Assembly: GCA_035937595.1 (NCBI GenBank)
Contig: DASZHS010000054.1
Span: 1 to 46,466, forward strand
Direction of reading: 5' to 3'
DNA length: 46,466 bases
From: Palsa-459 sp035937595
GTDB taxonomy: Bacteria > Actinomycetota > Acidimicrobiia > Acidimicrobiales > RAAP-2
In this document: positions 31,380 to 39,643 of the stretch, piece by piece
How positions within the stretch are numbered: position 1 is the stretch's first letter
How the letters are laid out: the number at the start of each line of letters is the position of its first letter
Made by a program: the position numbers and the translations under genes
Notes under the pieces: model-generated
The model's database searches: none
What the model was told of the DNA's origin: nothing
Seen by the model: only the letters and a program-made list of their open reading frames with translations

Positions 31380-32213
31380 CTAGAACCGCACCATCGCGAG
31401 CTGCGTCGCCTGCGCGACGACGCGCCCGTCGGCGTCCCACAGCTCGCAGACCTCGTCGACGAGCCCGCCCGCGACGGTCCTCGCGACCTGCCGCGCCCGG
31501 AGCCACCCGTCGGCGGGAAGTGCGCGGACGTAGGCGGAGAGCTGGATGGTGGGCACCCACCCCGACGAGCCGATCGGGAAGGTGGCCGGCGGCAGCGCGT
31601 CGAGGCAGAACAGGAGCGACAGCGGGTCCGGGGCGCGACCGTCGGCGAGCCGGAGCCAGCCGCGCACCTCGGCCTCGCTCGCGAGCTCGCCGCGCCGAAA
31701 GCCCGTCGTCGCGGGGTCGAGCCGCAGCTCGACGCGGTCCATGATCGAGACCCCCTCGCCCGGCGGCCCGCCCGCCTCCACGCGCTCGCACGCCTCGGGC
31801 GGGGGCAGCGCGGGCGGCGGCGGGCCGACGAGCCGCACCTCGTCGTCGCGGTCGAGGCGCCCGCAGCTCACGACGGCGTCCACCGCGACGCGCCCGTCCT
31901 GGGAGAGCGTCGCTCGCAGCTGGCTCACGCGCGCGCCGCTGCGGTGCACGGTGACGGCGAGGTCGACGCGCGCGCAGCTGGGGGCGCGGACGTACAGGGC
32001 GCTCGCAGCCAGGCAGTGCGCGTGCCGCGTACCCTGCGCGACGGCGTGCGCGGCGGCCGCGCGGGCGAGGACCGCGAGCAGGTAGCCCCCGTTGGGCTTG
32101 CCCAGCACCCCGTAGGCCTCGTCGAGCTCGGCGCTGTACGCACCGTCGCCGACCAGCGTGACCGCCGTCGCCGTGTCGAACGCGTCCTGTGCGCCCGTGT
32201 GCGTCGTCGACAC
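31380..32213 (-). CDS. Thioesterase family protein (TesB-like double hot-dog)
   Basis: I choose GTG 32213, just after GGGGGAG, giving 277 residues; the longer frame adds residues over the promoter. The N-terminal hot-dog has GVLGKPNGGYLLAVLARAAA with the central helix and CLAASALYVRAPSCARVDL. The second half has TFPIGSSGWVPTIQLSAYVR and ends with VVAQATQLAMVRF, as in actinobacterial acyl-CoA thioesterases. It probably cleaves acyl-CoA to free acid and CoA. The adjacent acyl-CoA synthetase, dehydrogenase and mutase fit this. TAGGGT (32250-32245 on the minus strand) is a likely -10, back-to-back with the NUDIX promoter. Confidence 0.8.
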   Translation of the reverse strand: MSTTHTGAQDAFDTATAVTLVGDGAYSAELDEAYGVLGKPNGGYLLAVLARAAAAHAVAQGTRHAHCLAASALYVRAPSCARVDLAVTVHRSGARVSQLRATLSQDGRVAVDAVVSCGRLDRDDEVRLVGPPPPALPPPEACERVEAGGPPGEGVSIMDRVELRLDPATTGFRRGELASEAEVRGWLRLADGRAPDPLSLLFCLDALPPATFPIGSSGWVPTIQLSAYVRALPADGWLRARQVARTVAGGLVDEVCELWDADGRVVAQATQLAMVRF

Positions 32214-32244
32214 CGCTCCCCCGTCCGCCCCCGCGAAGCCCGGG

Positions 32245-32275
32245 ACCCTACCGTCCTCGATGCCGTCGATAGGTT
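32245..32275. promoter_or_regulatory. Divergent -10 boxes for thioesterase and NUDIX genes
   Basis: TAGGGT on the minus strand (32250-32245) serves the thioesterase and TAGGTT on the plus strand (32270-32275) serves the NUDIX gene. Both messages have short leaders with ribosome sites, GGGGGAG and AGGAGG. Confidence 0.4.
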
Positions 32276-32307
32276 GACGGACGCGGGTCGCCCGCACAGG
32301 AGGGCGC

Positions 32308-32736
32308 GTGACCGACGCCGAGGACCAGCACTGGCGCATCGGCGCCTACGCGATCTGCCGGCGCGGCGACGAGGTCCTGGTGGTGCGCGCGTCCGCTCGG
32401 ACGACCGTCGAGGGACGCTGGTTCCTGCCGGGCGGCGGGATCCGGTTCGGCGAGCCGCCGGACGTCGCGGTCCTGCGCGAGCTCTTCGAGGAGACCGGGC
32501 TCACCGGGCACGACCCGAGGATCGTGGGGGTGACGAGCGACCTGCACGACCGCGAGGACGGCGGGCGGTACTTCGTGGTCCGGCTCCTGTTCGAGGTCGT
32601 CGTCGACGACGGCGTGCTCGTGGCCGAGGCCGAGGGGACGAGCGACGCGGCGCGGTGGGTCCCGATGGACGAGGTGCGCGCCCTCGGGGCGATCCCCTAC
32701 GTGCTCCGCGCGCTCGGGCTCGACGCCGAGAAGTAG
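32308..32736 (+). CDS. NUDIX hydrolase
   Basis: GTG 32308 lies behind AGGAGG and opens a 142-residue NUDIX protein. The Nudix box runs from GGIRFGE to RELFEETGL and has the full G-x5-E-x7-R-E-x2-E-E-x-G spacing. It hydrolyses a nucleoside diphosphate linked to another moiety; CoA or ADP-ribose type substrates are possible but unproven. The protein begins EDQHWRIGAYAICRRGDEVL and ends VRALGAIPYVLRALGLDAEK. Its last 40 bases overlap the 3' end of the convergent acyl-CoA synthetase gene, an unusual tail-to-tail overlap. Confidence 0.88.
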   Translation: MTDAEDQHWRIGAYAICRRGDEVLVVRASARTTVEGRWFLPGGGIRFGEPPDVAVLRELFEETGLTGHDPRIVGVTSDLHDREDGGRYFVVRLLFEVVVDDGVLVAEAEGTSDAARWVPMDEVRALGAIPYVLRALGLDAEK

Positions 32737-34409
32737 GTCTCGCGCAGCTCGCGCTTCAAGAACTTGCCCGCAGGGTTCCGCGGCAGCGGGTCGTGGGTGA
32801 ACGCGATCTGCGTCGGGATCTTGAACGCGGCGAGGTGCACGCCCAGGTGGTCGCGCAGCTCGTCGGCGCTGAGCGTCGCGGTGGCCTTCAGGCAGACGAC
32901 GCAGGCGACCTCCTCGCCCAGGCGCTCGTGGGGCACGCCGAAGACCGCCGCCTCGTGGACGGCGGGATGCTCGTAGATCGCGGCCTCCACCTCGGCGGAG
33001 TAGACGTTCTCCCCGGCGCGCAGCACCATGTCCTTCGCGCGGTCCTCGACGTAGAGGAACCCGTCCTCGTCGACCCTCCCGATGTCGCCGCTGCGCAGCC
33101 ACCCGTCGACGAGCGTCTCGGCGGTGGCCTCGGGCTTGCCCCAGTAGCCGCGGAAGAGGTTCGGCCCCTTCATCCAGATCTCGCCGCGCTCGCCAACAGG
33201 GACCGCTTGCAGCGACGCGTCGCGGACCTCGACCTCGAGGATCGGCGTGCGCGCGCGCCCGGTCGACGTCGGGCGGTCCACGTAGTCGTCCCCGCTGTTG
33301 CCCGGGCCGAAGGCGTTCGTCTCGGTCATCCCGTAGCCGATGCCGGGTCGGCCCTTGCTGAACGACCCCTCGATGCGCTCGACGAGCCGCGGCGGTGCGG
33401 GCGCGCCGCCGCCGCCCACGCTCACGAGCGACGAGGTGTCGTAGTCCTTGAACCGGGGCGACTCGAGCAGGTCCCAGCTCTGCGTCGGCACGCCGACGAA
33501 CGCCGTGACCTTGTGCCGCTCGATGAGCTCGAGCGCCTTCTCGGGGTCCCAGCGGTGCAGCATGACGAGCTTGAGCTGGAGGCTGAAGCACGTGAGCATC
33601 ACCGGGATGCAGCCGGTCACGTGGAAGAGCGGCACGATGAGGATGAGGCACGGCGGGTTCGAGCCGCCCGATGCGGGCTTGGCGCTGGGTCCGCGCACAA
33701 TCCCCTGCAGCGACGCGCGGCACGCGAAGGCCATGAGCGACTGGCAGATCGCCCGGTGCGAGCTGACCGCGCCCTTTGGGAACCCCGTCGTCCCGGAGGT
33801 GTAGAGGATCGTCGCGTCGCTCTCGGGGTCGACGTCGACCTCGGGCAGCGGGTTGCCCCGGACGACGACGTCCTTCCATCGCACCACGCCCGGGGGGACC
33901 GGGACGAGCAGGTCGGCGCGGGTGACGAGGATCGTGGCCCCGTGGTGCTCGCACGCCGGATGGGCCCTCGCCATCCGCTCGGGGTCGCAGATGACGACGG
34001 CGCACCCCGCGTCACCGACGGCGTAGTCGAGCTCCTCCTCGGTCCACCAGGCGTTGAGCGAGACCGAGATGGCCCCGACCGACAGGGCCGCGGTGAACGC
34101 CACGACCCACTCGGGCAGGTTGCGCATCGCGATGCCGACCCGGTCCCCGGGCCGGACGCCGAGCTCGTGGACGAGGGCATGGCCGAGGGCGTCGGCCTCG
34201 GCCATCACGTCGTGGAAGGTCCACGCCTCGTCCTCGTAGACCAAGAACGTCTTGTCCGATCCCCTGGCGCCGTCGAACAGCTCCTTCAGCGTCTTCGGCC
34301 CGTGCACGAACGCGCGATAGGTGACGCCGCCGAGCTCGCGCTCCTGGGTCTCGAACAGCTGGCCCGGCGCGGTCACCTCGTCGAGGGCCTCGTCGTAGGT
34401 GGCACCCAT
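32697..34409 (-). CDS. AMP-dependent acyl-CoA synthetase (long/medium-chain fatty-acid type)
   Basis: ATG 34409 follows GAGAGGA and opens a 570-residue ANL-superfamily ligase. ILYTSGTTGFPKGAV is the phosphate loop, GYGMTETNAFG the adenine-contacting motif, and GWLRSGDIGRVDEDGFLYVE the hinge with the ATP-binding Asp. RNPAGKFLKREL near the end contains the catalytic Lys. It joins a carboxylic acid to CoA via an acyl-AMP. Chain length cannot be read from sequence. Divergent transcription from the acyl-CoA dehydrogenase (84 bases apart) suggests a shared task: acid activation and beta-oxidation. TAGGAT on the minus strand near 34444-34439 is a likely -10. Confidence 0.88.
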   Translation of the reverse strand: MGATYDEALDEVTAPGQLFETQERELGGVTYRAFVHGPKTLKELFDGARGSDKTFLVYEDEAWTFHDVMAEADALGHALVHELGVRPGDRVGIAMRNLPEWVVAFTAALSVGAISVSLNAWWTEEELDYAVGDAGCAVVICDPERMARAHPACEHHGATILVTRADLLVPVPPGVVRWKDVVVRGNPLPEVDVDPESDATILYTSGTTGFPKGAVSSHRAICQSLMAFACRASLQGIVRGPSAKPASGGSNPPCLILIVPLFHVTGCIPVMLTCFSLQLKLVMLHRWDPEKALELIERHKVTAFVGVPTQSWDLLESPRFKDYDTSSLVSVGGGGAPAPPRLVERIEGSFSKGRPGIGYGMTETNAFGPGNSGDDYVDRPTSTGRARTPILEVEVRDASLQAVPVGERGEIWMKGPNLFRGYWGKPEATAETLVDGWLRSGDIGRVDEDGFLYVEDRAKDMVLRAGENVYSAEVEAAIYEHPAVHEAAVFGVPHERLGEEVACVVCLKATATLSADELRDHLGVHLAAFKIPTQIAFTHDPLPRNPAGKFLKRELRETYFSASSPSARST

Positions 34410-34480
34410 CAGCGTCCTCTCGCGCGGTCCGGGTCGGCATCCTACGCAGGGCCGGCGTGCGCGCCGCGCGGCTCACTTGC

Positions 34481-34486
34481 TAGGAA
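34481..34486 (+). promoter_or_regulatory. Leaderless-type -10 box TAGGAA
   Basis: TAGGAA ends seven bases before ATG 34494; there is no Shine-Dalgarno sequence. The box is weaker than others because its last base is A. Confidence 0.4.
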
Positions 34487-34493
34487 TGCGCGC

Positions 34494-35747
34494 ATGCCGA
34501 TCAACGTGACCGCGGTCCCCACCCTGTCCGACCACGTCAACGACGTCCGCCTGCGCACCGCGGCGATCGTGAACGAGGAGATCCTGCCGCGCGAGGACGA
34601 GCTGTGGCCCGCGGGCCGAGGCGGGCACGCCGAGGCGGAGCGCAAGAAGGCCCACGAGGCGCGCAAGGACGTCCGCGCCAAGGTGCGCGCCGCCGGGCTG
34701 TGGGCGCCGCACCTGCCCAAGGAGTACGGCGGGATGGGCATCGAGTTCCTCGCCCACGCCTACATGAACGAGATCCTCGCCTACGCGAGGGGCGCGGCCT
34801 CCCTGTTCGGCGTCGTCGCGCCGAACTCGGGCAACCAGCACATCCTCGTGCGCTACGGGACCGAGGAGCAGAAGCGCAAGTGGCTCCTCCCGCTCATCGA
34901 CGGCACCATGGAGTCCGGGTTCTCGATGACCGAGCCCGAGGTGGCGGGCTCCGACGCGCGGAGCCTCCAGACCCGCGCGGTGCGCGACGGCGACGAGTGG
35001 GTCATCAACGGGCACAAGTGGTTCACCTCGAACGGCAAGGCGGCCGACTTCTTCATCGTGATGTGCCGCGCCGACGACCCGACGGGCGAGCTCGGCCGCT
35101 CGGGCCAGATGGTCCAGATCATCGTGCCCACCACGACGCCCGGCGTGGAGATCGTGCGCGGCATCGGGATCTGGGGCGCGCCCACGTCGGACCACTGCGA
35201 GGTGCGCTACACCGACGTCCGCGTCCCGATCGACAACACCCTGGGCGCGGTGGGCCAGGGCCACGAGGCGGCCCAGGAGCGGCTCGGGGCGGGGCGCGTC
35301 TTCCACTGCATGAACTCGGTCGGCCAGATGTGGCGCGCGTTCGACCTCATGGTGGAGCGCTCGCTCACCCGCGAGGTCCATGGGGGCCTCCTCAAGGACA
35401 AGCAGTTCATCCAGGGGTTCATCGCGGACTCCTACATCGACCTGCAGACCGCGCGGCTGCTCACGATCAACGCGGCGGAGAAGATCGACCGCGGCGACCC
35501 CGACGCGCGCGTCGAGATCTCCGCGATCAAGGTCTACGTCCCGGCGGCGTACCACCGCGTCGTCGACCGCGCCATCCAGGTGTGGGGTGCCGCGGGCGTC
35601 TCGAGCGACCTCCCGCTCGCCGCGATGTACCTCGGCGCGCGCACGCTGCGGCTCGCCGACGGCCCCGACGAGGTCCACCGCATCCGCATCGCGAAGTCCG
35701 TGCAGCACCACTACGAGGCGGGCAAGAGCTGGGACTTCGCGGGGTAG
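34494..35747 (+). CDS. Acyl-CoA dehydrogenase
   Basis: The 417-residue protein is an FAD-dependent acyl-CoA dehydrogenase. The N-terminal helical domain has GLWAPHLPKEYGGMGIEFLA. The middle domain has GFSMTEPEVAGSD, the flavin- and substrate-contacting segment, and WVINGHKWFTSNG. The C-terminal domain has KDKQFIQGFIADSYIDLQTAR and IQVWGAAGVSSDLPL. The last segment TLRLADGPDEVHRIRIAKS contains the family's G-x-x-E-V-H-R motif; its Glu lies where some family members have the catalytic base. It introduces a 2,3 double bond into acyl-CoA, passing electrons to ETF. It is divergent from the synthetase and two genes upstream of IcmF. Confidence 0.9.
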   Translation: MPINVTAVPTLSDHVNDVRLRTAAIVNEEILPREDELWPAGRGGHAEAERKKAHEARKDVRAKVRAAGLWAPHLPKEYGGMGIEFLAHAYMNEILAYARGAASLFGVVAPNSGNQHILVRYGTEEQKRKWLLPLIDGTMESGFSMTEPEVAGSDARSLQTRAVRDGDEWVINGHKWFTSNGKAADFFIVMCRADDPTGELGRSGQMVQIIVPTTTPGVEIVRGIGIWGAPTSDHCEVRYTDVRVPIDNTLGAVGQGHEAAQERLGAGRVFHCMNSVGQMWRAFDLMVERSLTREVHGGLLKDKQFIQGFIADSYIDLQTARLLTINAAEKIDRGDPDARVEISAIKVYVPAAYHRVVDRAIQVWGAAGVSSDLPLAAMYLGARTLRLADGPDEVHRIRIAKSVQHHYEAGKSWDFAG

Positions 35748-35866
35748 CCCGCTCCCTCGCGTCCCGGTCGAGACACCGGCGGCGCCGGCGACCCCGGTAT
35801 CCACTGGTGCACGCGGGGTCGTCGTAATACTCTCCACGAGTTCGCTTCGTCGAAAGGGAGTCACCG

Positions 35867-36262
35867 ATGCTCGCAGCGACGTCCTACCCGATCCTGGACC
35901 TGTTCTGGACGATGTTGATGATCTTCATCTTCATCGTCTGGATCTTCATCCTCTTCCAGGTCATCGTCGACATCTTCCGCAGCCACGACCTGCACGGCTT
36001 CGCGAAGGCCGTCTGGCTGATCTTCATCATCTTCTTGCCGTTCCTCGGCGTGCTGCTGTACCTGATCTTCCGTGGCCACAAGATGCAGGAGCACCAGCTC
36101 CAGGCGGCCCAGGCCCAGCAGCAGCAGGTCGACGCGTACATCAAGCAGGCGGCCGGCAGCGGCTCGACGGCCGACGAGCTCGCCAAGCTCGCCGACCTCA
36201 AGGCCAAGGGCTCAATCACCGACGCCGACTACGAGGCGGCCAAGGCCAAGATCCTGCGCTGA
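35867..36262 (+). CDS. Two-TM membrane protein with PLDc_N and SHOCT domains
   Basis: ATG 35867 follows GGGAG, giving 131 residues. Two helices, WTMLMIFIFIVWIFILFQVI and AVWLIFIIFLPFLGVLLYLI, flank a short loop (DIFRSHDLHGFAK). This resembles the PLDc_N two-helix region found at the start of cardiolipin synthases. A Gln/Ala-rich linker follows, then a C-terminal SHOCT motif, ELAKLADLKAKGSITDADYE, ending in AAKAKILR. SHOCT is a short oligomerisation motif. Function is unknown but such proteins are frequent in Actinobacteria. TAATAC (35825-35830) is a likely -10. A 15-bp hairpin follows the stop. Confidence 0.8.
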   Translation: MLAATSYPILDLFWTMLMIFIFIVWIFILFQVIVDIFRSHDLHGFAKAVWLIFIIFLPFLGVLLYLIFRGHKMQEHQLQAAQAQQQQVDAYIKQAAGSGSTADELAKLADLKAKGSITDADYEAAKAKILR

Positions 36263-36282
36263 CGCACCCGCGCCTCGACCCT

Positions 36283-36318
36283 CCAGGTACCCCGCCGGCC
36301 CGTCGGCGGGGTACCTGG
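36283..36318 (+). terminator. Hairpin with 15-bp arms after the SHOCT gene
   Basis: The arm beginning CCAGGTACCCCGCCG at 36283 and its perfect complement to 36318 flank a six-base loop (GCCCGT). An outer GCACCC/GGGTGC pair extends it with a bulge. No T tract follows. It separates the SHOCT gene from the IcmF promoter. Confidence 0.65.
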
Positions 36319-36369
36319 GTGCGGTCGTCTCGGCGTGCGCGCCCGGCACGTCGAAGGGGCGTCGCGACG

Positions 36370-36375
36370 TAACCT
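36370..36375 (+). promoter_or_regulatory. Leaderless-type -10 box TAACCT
   Basis: TAACCT ends six bases before ATG 36382. The intervening CGGGAG is too close to act as a ribosome site. Confidence 0.5.
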
Positions 36376-36381
36376 CGGGAG

Positions 36382-39300
36382 ATGGCCGACGCTCGGACGA
36401 CCGCGCTGCGGTTCGTCACGGCCACGTCGTTGTTCGACGGCCACGACGCCTCGATCAACCTCATCCGGCGGCTGCTGCAGGCCGAGGGCTGCGAGGTCGT
36501 CCACCTCGGCCACAACCGGTCGGTCGCAGAGATCGCCGACGCCGCCGTCGACGAGGACGTCCACGGCGTGGCGATCAGCTCCTACCAGGGCGGCCACATG
36601 GAGTTCTTCACCTACCTGGTCGACGAGCTCGCGCGCCGCGGCCGGCCGGGCATCCGGGTCTTCGGCGGCGGGGGCGGCGTGATCATTCCGAAGGAGATCG
36701 CCGAGCTCGAGGACCACGGGGTGGCGAGGATCTTCTCCCCCGACGACGGCGCCCGGCTCGGCCTCGCGGGCATGGCGGCCGAGATGTGCGCCCTCGCCCG
36801 GGCGACCGAGCGGCCCCGCGACGAGCGCGCGGCGCCCCTGCTCGACGGTGATCGGCTCGCCCTCGCGCGGGCGATCACCGCCATCGAGGCGGGCGAGCTC
36901 GCCGAGCCCTTGGCCGAGGCGATCCGGACCGCGGCGGCGAACCGGCGCGTGCCGGTCCTCGGCATCACGGGCACCGGCGGGTCGGGCAAGAGCTCGCTCA
37001 CCGACGAGCTGCTGCGGCGGTTCCGCCTCGACCTCGAGGACAAGCTCCGCATCGCCGTGATCGCCGTCGACCCGACGCGGCGGCGCGGGGGCGGCGCGCT
37101 GCTCGGGGACCGGATCCGGATGAACGCGATCGACACGCCGCAGATCTACTTCCGCTCCCTCGGCGCGGGCGGCGCCCCGGGCGGGATCCCCGCCCACCTC
37201 GCCGAGGTGCTCGGCGCCTGCGCGGCGTGGGGGGCCGAGCTCGTGGTCGTCGAGACGCCCGGCATCGGGCAGGGCGACGCCGGCATCGAGGCGCTCGCGG
37301 ACGTGTCGCTGTACGTGATGACGCCGGAGTACGGCGCCCCCACCCAGCTCGAGAAGATCGAGATGCTCGACGTCGCCGACGCCGTCGCGATCAACAAGTT
37401 CGAGCGGCGCGGCGCCAACGACGCGCTTCGCGAGGTCCGCCGCCAGGTGGCCCGGCTCCGCGGCCAGCGGGGCGTCGACCTCGAGCAGCTCCCCGTCTTC
37501 GGCACGATCGCGGCGCGGTTCAACGACGACGGGGTCACGGCCCTGTACCACGAGCTGCGTCGTGCGCTCGGCGCCCACGGGCTGACCGACGTGGGCGGCG
37601 TGCTCGCCGACCCCGGGATCCGGGCCTCGACCCACGCCGACGTGCTCATCGCGCCGGACCGCGTCGGCTACCTCGGCGAGATCGCCCGGACCGTGCGCGA
37701 CTACCACCGTGCGACCGAGCGCCTCGCCCACGACGCCTCGGTCGTCTGGGCGCTGCGGACCGCGGCCTCGCACCTCGAGGCCAAGGGCGCGCCCACCGAC
37801 GAGCTCCGCCGCGAGGCCGACGCCGCCGACGGGGCGCTCGACCCCGCCCTGCGCGCCGAGCTCGAGGCGTGGCCCGAGGTGGCGTCGCGCTACGCGGGGC
37901 CGACCACCGAGGTGGGGGGCCGCGACGTGGCGCTGCACCGCACCACGCTCTCGGGCAGCGCCGTCCCCCGCGTGGCGGTCCCGGCCACGCGGGACGCCGC
38001 CACGCTCGTGCGGTACCTGCGCGGCGAGAACCTGCCGGGCCGGTTCCCGTTCACCGCCGGGGTCTTCGCCTTCAAGCGCGACGACGAGGAGCCGACGCGC
38101 ATGTTCGCGGGCGAGGGCGACGCCGCGCGGACGAACCGGCGGTTCCACCTGCTCGCCGCGGGCCAGCCGTCGACGCGGCTGTCCACGGCCTTCGACTCGG
38201 TCACCCTGTACGGGTTCGACCCCGACGAGCGCCCCGACATCTTCGGGAAGGTGGGCAACGCCGGCGTGTCCGTCGCCACGATCGAGGACATGGCCGTCCT
38301 CTACGACGGCTTCGACCTCTGCGCGTCCTCGACCTCGGTGTCCATGACGATCAACGGGCCCGCCCCCGCCATCCTCGCGATGTTCCTCAACGTCGCGGCC
38401 GACCAGCACGTGGCGGCCGCCGAGCGCGACGCCGGGCGCGCCCTCGACGCCGCGGCGGCCACGGCCACGCGGCGCGCGGCGCTCGCGACCGTCCGCGGCA
38501 CGGTCCAGGCGGACATCCTCAAGGAGGACCAGGGCCAGAACACCTGCATCCTGTCGACGGAGTTCGCGCTGCGGATGATGGGCGACGTCCAGCAGTACTT
38601 CGTCGACCACGGGGTGCAGAACTTCTACTCCGTCTCGATCTCGGGGTACCACATCGCCGAGGCCGGGGCGAACCCCATCACCCAGCTCGCCCTGACCCTC
38701 TCGAACGGATTCACCTACGTCGAGTCGTGGCTCGCGCGCGGCATGGACGTGGAGGCGTTCGCGCCGTCGCTCTCGTTCTTCTTCTCGAACGGGATGGACG
38801 CCGAGTACACCGTGCTCGGGAGGGTCGCCCGGCGGATCTGGGCGATCGTGCTGCGGGACCGCTACGGGGCCTCCGAGCGCGCCCAGAAGCTCAAGTACCA
38901 CGCCCAGACCTCGGGGCGGTCGCTGCACGCCCAGGAGATGACCTTCAACGACATCCGCACGACCCTCCAGGCGCTCTGCGCGATCTACGACAACTGCAAC
39001 TCACTGCACACGAACGCCTTCGACGAGGCGGTGACGACCCCGACGGGCGAGTCGGTGCGGCGCGCCATGGCGATCCAGCTCATCATCAACCGCGAGTGGG
39101 GCCTCGCGGGCTGCGACAACCCCCTGCAGGGCGCCTACGTCGTCGACGAGCTGACCGCGCTCGTCGAGGAGGCCGTCCTCAGCGAGTTCGAGCGGATCAA
39201 CGAGCGCGGCGGGGTCCTGGGCGCGATGGAGCTCGGCTACCAGCGCGGACGGATCCAGGACGAGTCCATGGCCTACGAGCAGCGCAAGCACGACGGCTCG

Positions 39301-39594
39301 CTGCCGATCGTGGGCGTGAACACGTTCCTCGACCCCGACGCGGCCCCCGTCGCGGACTCGATCGAGCTCGCGCGCTCCACGATCGAGGAGCGGACCGAGG
39401 CCGTGGAGCGGGTGCGGGCGTTCCGGGCAGCCCACGCCCACGAGCGCGAGGCCGCGCTCACCCGGCTCCGCGACGCCGCGCTCGCGGGCGAGAACACCTT
39501 CGAGGTGCTGATGGACGTGGTGCGGTGCTGCTCGCTGGGCGAGATCACCGAGACGCTGTTCGAGGTGGGCGGGCGCTACCGCCGCAACCTCTGA
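36382..39594 (+). CDS. icmF: Fused isobutyryl-CoA mutase IcmF
   Basis: This 1070-residue enzyme joins all parts of isobutyryl-CoA mutase. The N-terminal B12-binding domain has SLFDGHDASINLI with the cobalt-ligating His, then SSYQGGHMEFF and GGGGGVI. The middle MeaB-like G-protein chaperone has GTGGSGKS (197-204), ETPGIGQGD and NKFERRGAND. The C-terminal mutase barrel has TRMFAGEG and QGQNTCILSTEFAL. Aligned with methylmalonyl-CoA mutase, its Tyr and Arg substrate residues are here Phe575 and Gln719, as in isobutyryl- and not methylmalonyl-specific mutases. It interconverts isobutyryl-CoA and n-butyryl-CoA with adenosylcobalamin, the G domain loading and protecting the cofactor. The nearby acyl-CoA genes fit. 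Confidence 0.93.
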   Translation: MADARTTALRFVTATSLFDGHDASINLIRRLLQAEGCEVVHLGHNRSVAEIADAAVDEDVHGVAISSYQGGHMEFFTYLVDELARRGRPGIRVFGGGGGVIIPKEIAELEDHGVARIFSPDDGARLGLAGMAAEMCALARATERPRDERAAPLLDGDRLALARAITAIEAGELAEPLAEAIRTAAANRRVPVLGITGTGGSGKSSLTDELLRRFRLDLEDKLRIAVIAVDPTRRRGGGALLGDRIRMNAIDTPQIYFRSLGAGGAPGGIPAHLAEVLGACAAWGAELVVVETPGIGQGDAGIEALADVSLYVMTPEYGAPTQLEKIEMLDVADAVAINKFERRGANDALREVRRQVARLRGQRGVDLEQLPVFGTIAARFNDDGVTALYHELRRALGAHGLTDVGGVLADPGIRASTHADVLIAPDRVGYLGEIARTVRDYHRATERLAHDASVVWALRTAASHLEAKGAPTDELRREADAADGALDPALRAELEAWPEVASRYAGPTTEVGGRDVALHRTTLSGSAVPRVAVPATRDAATLVRYLRGENLPGRFPFTAGVFAFKRDDEEPTRMFAGEGDAARTNRRFHLLAAGQPSTRLSTAFDSVTLYGFDPDERPDIFGKVGNAGVSVATIEDMAVLYDGFDLCASSTSVSMTINGPAPAILAMFLNVAADQHVAAAERDAGRALDAAAATATRRAALATVRGTVQADILKEDQGQNTCILSTEFALRMMGDVQQYFVDHGVQNFYSVSISGYHIAEAGANPITQLALTLSNGFTYVESWLARGMDVEAFAPSLSFFFSNGMDAEYTVLGRVARRIWAIVLRDRYGASERAQKLKYHAQTSGRSLHAQEMTFNDIRTTLQALCAIYDNCNSLHTNAFDEAVTTPTGESVRRAMAIQLIINREWGLAGCDNPLQGAYVVDELTALVEEAVLSEFERINERGGVLGAMELGYQRGRIQDESMAYEQRKHDGSLPIVGVNTFLDPDAAPVADSIELARSTIEERTEAVERVRAFRAAHAHEREAALTRLRDAALAGENTFEVLMDVVRCCSLGEITETLFEVGGRYRRNL

Positions 39595-39628
39595 GCCCAC
39601 CCGTCCGGCGGTCGTCACACCCGATCGC

Positions 39629-39634
39629 TAGCGT
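39629..39634 (+). promoter_or_regulatory. -10 box TAGCGT close to the MFS start
   Basis: TAGCGT ends nine bases before GTG 39644 with no Shine-Dalgarno sequence. The gene probably has no or only a very short leader. Confidence 0.4.
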
Positions 39635-39643
39635 TGATCTCTT

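Noticed and set aside
31944..34493. A very long open frame on the plus strand upstream of and in frame with the acyl-CoA dehydrogenase.
   Set aside because: It runs antisense to the thioesterase and acyl-CoA synthetase, is His/Arg/Asp-rich without motifs, and is a by-product of high GC; the dehydrogenase begins at 34494.
36229..38928. An 899-codon open frame antisense to icmF.
   Set aside because: It mirrors the codon bias of icmF and has no recognisable protein pattern.
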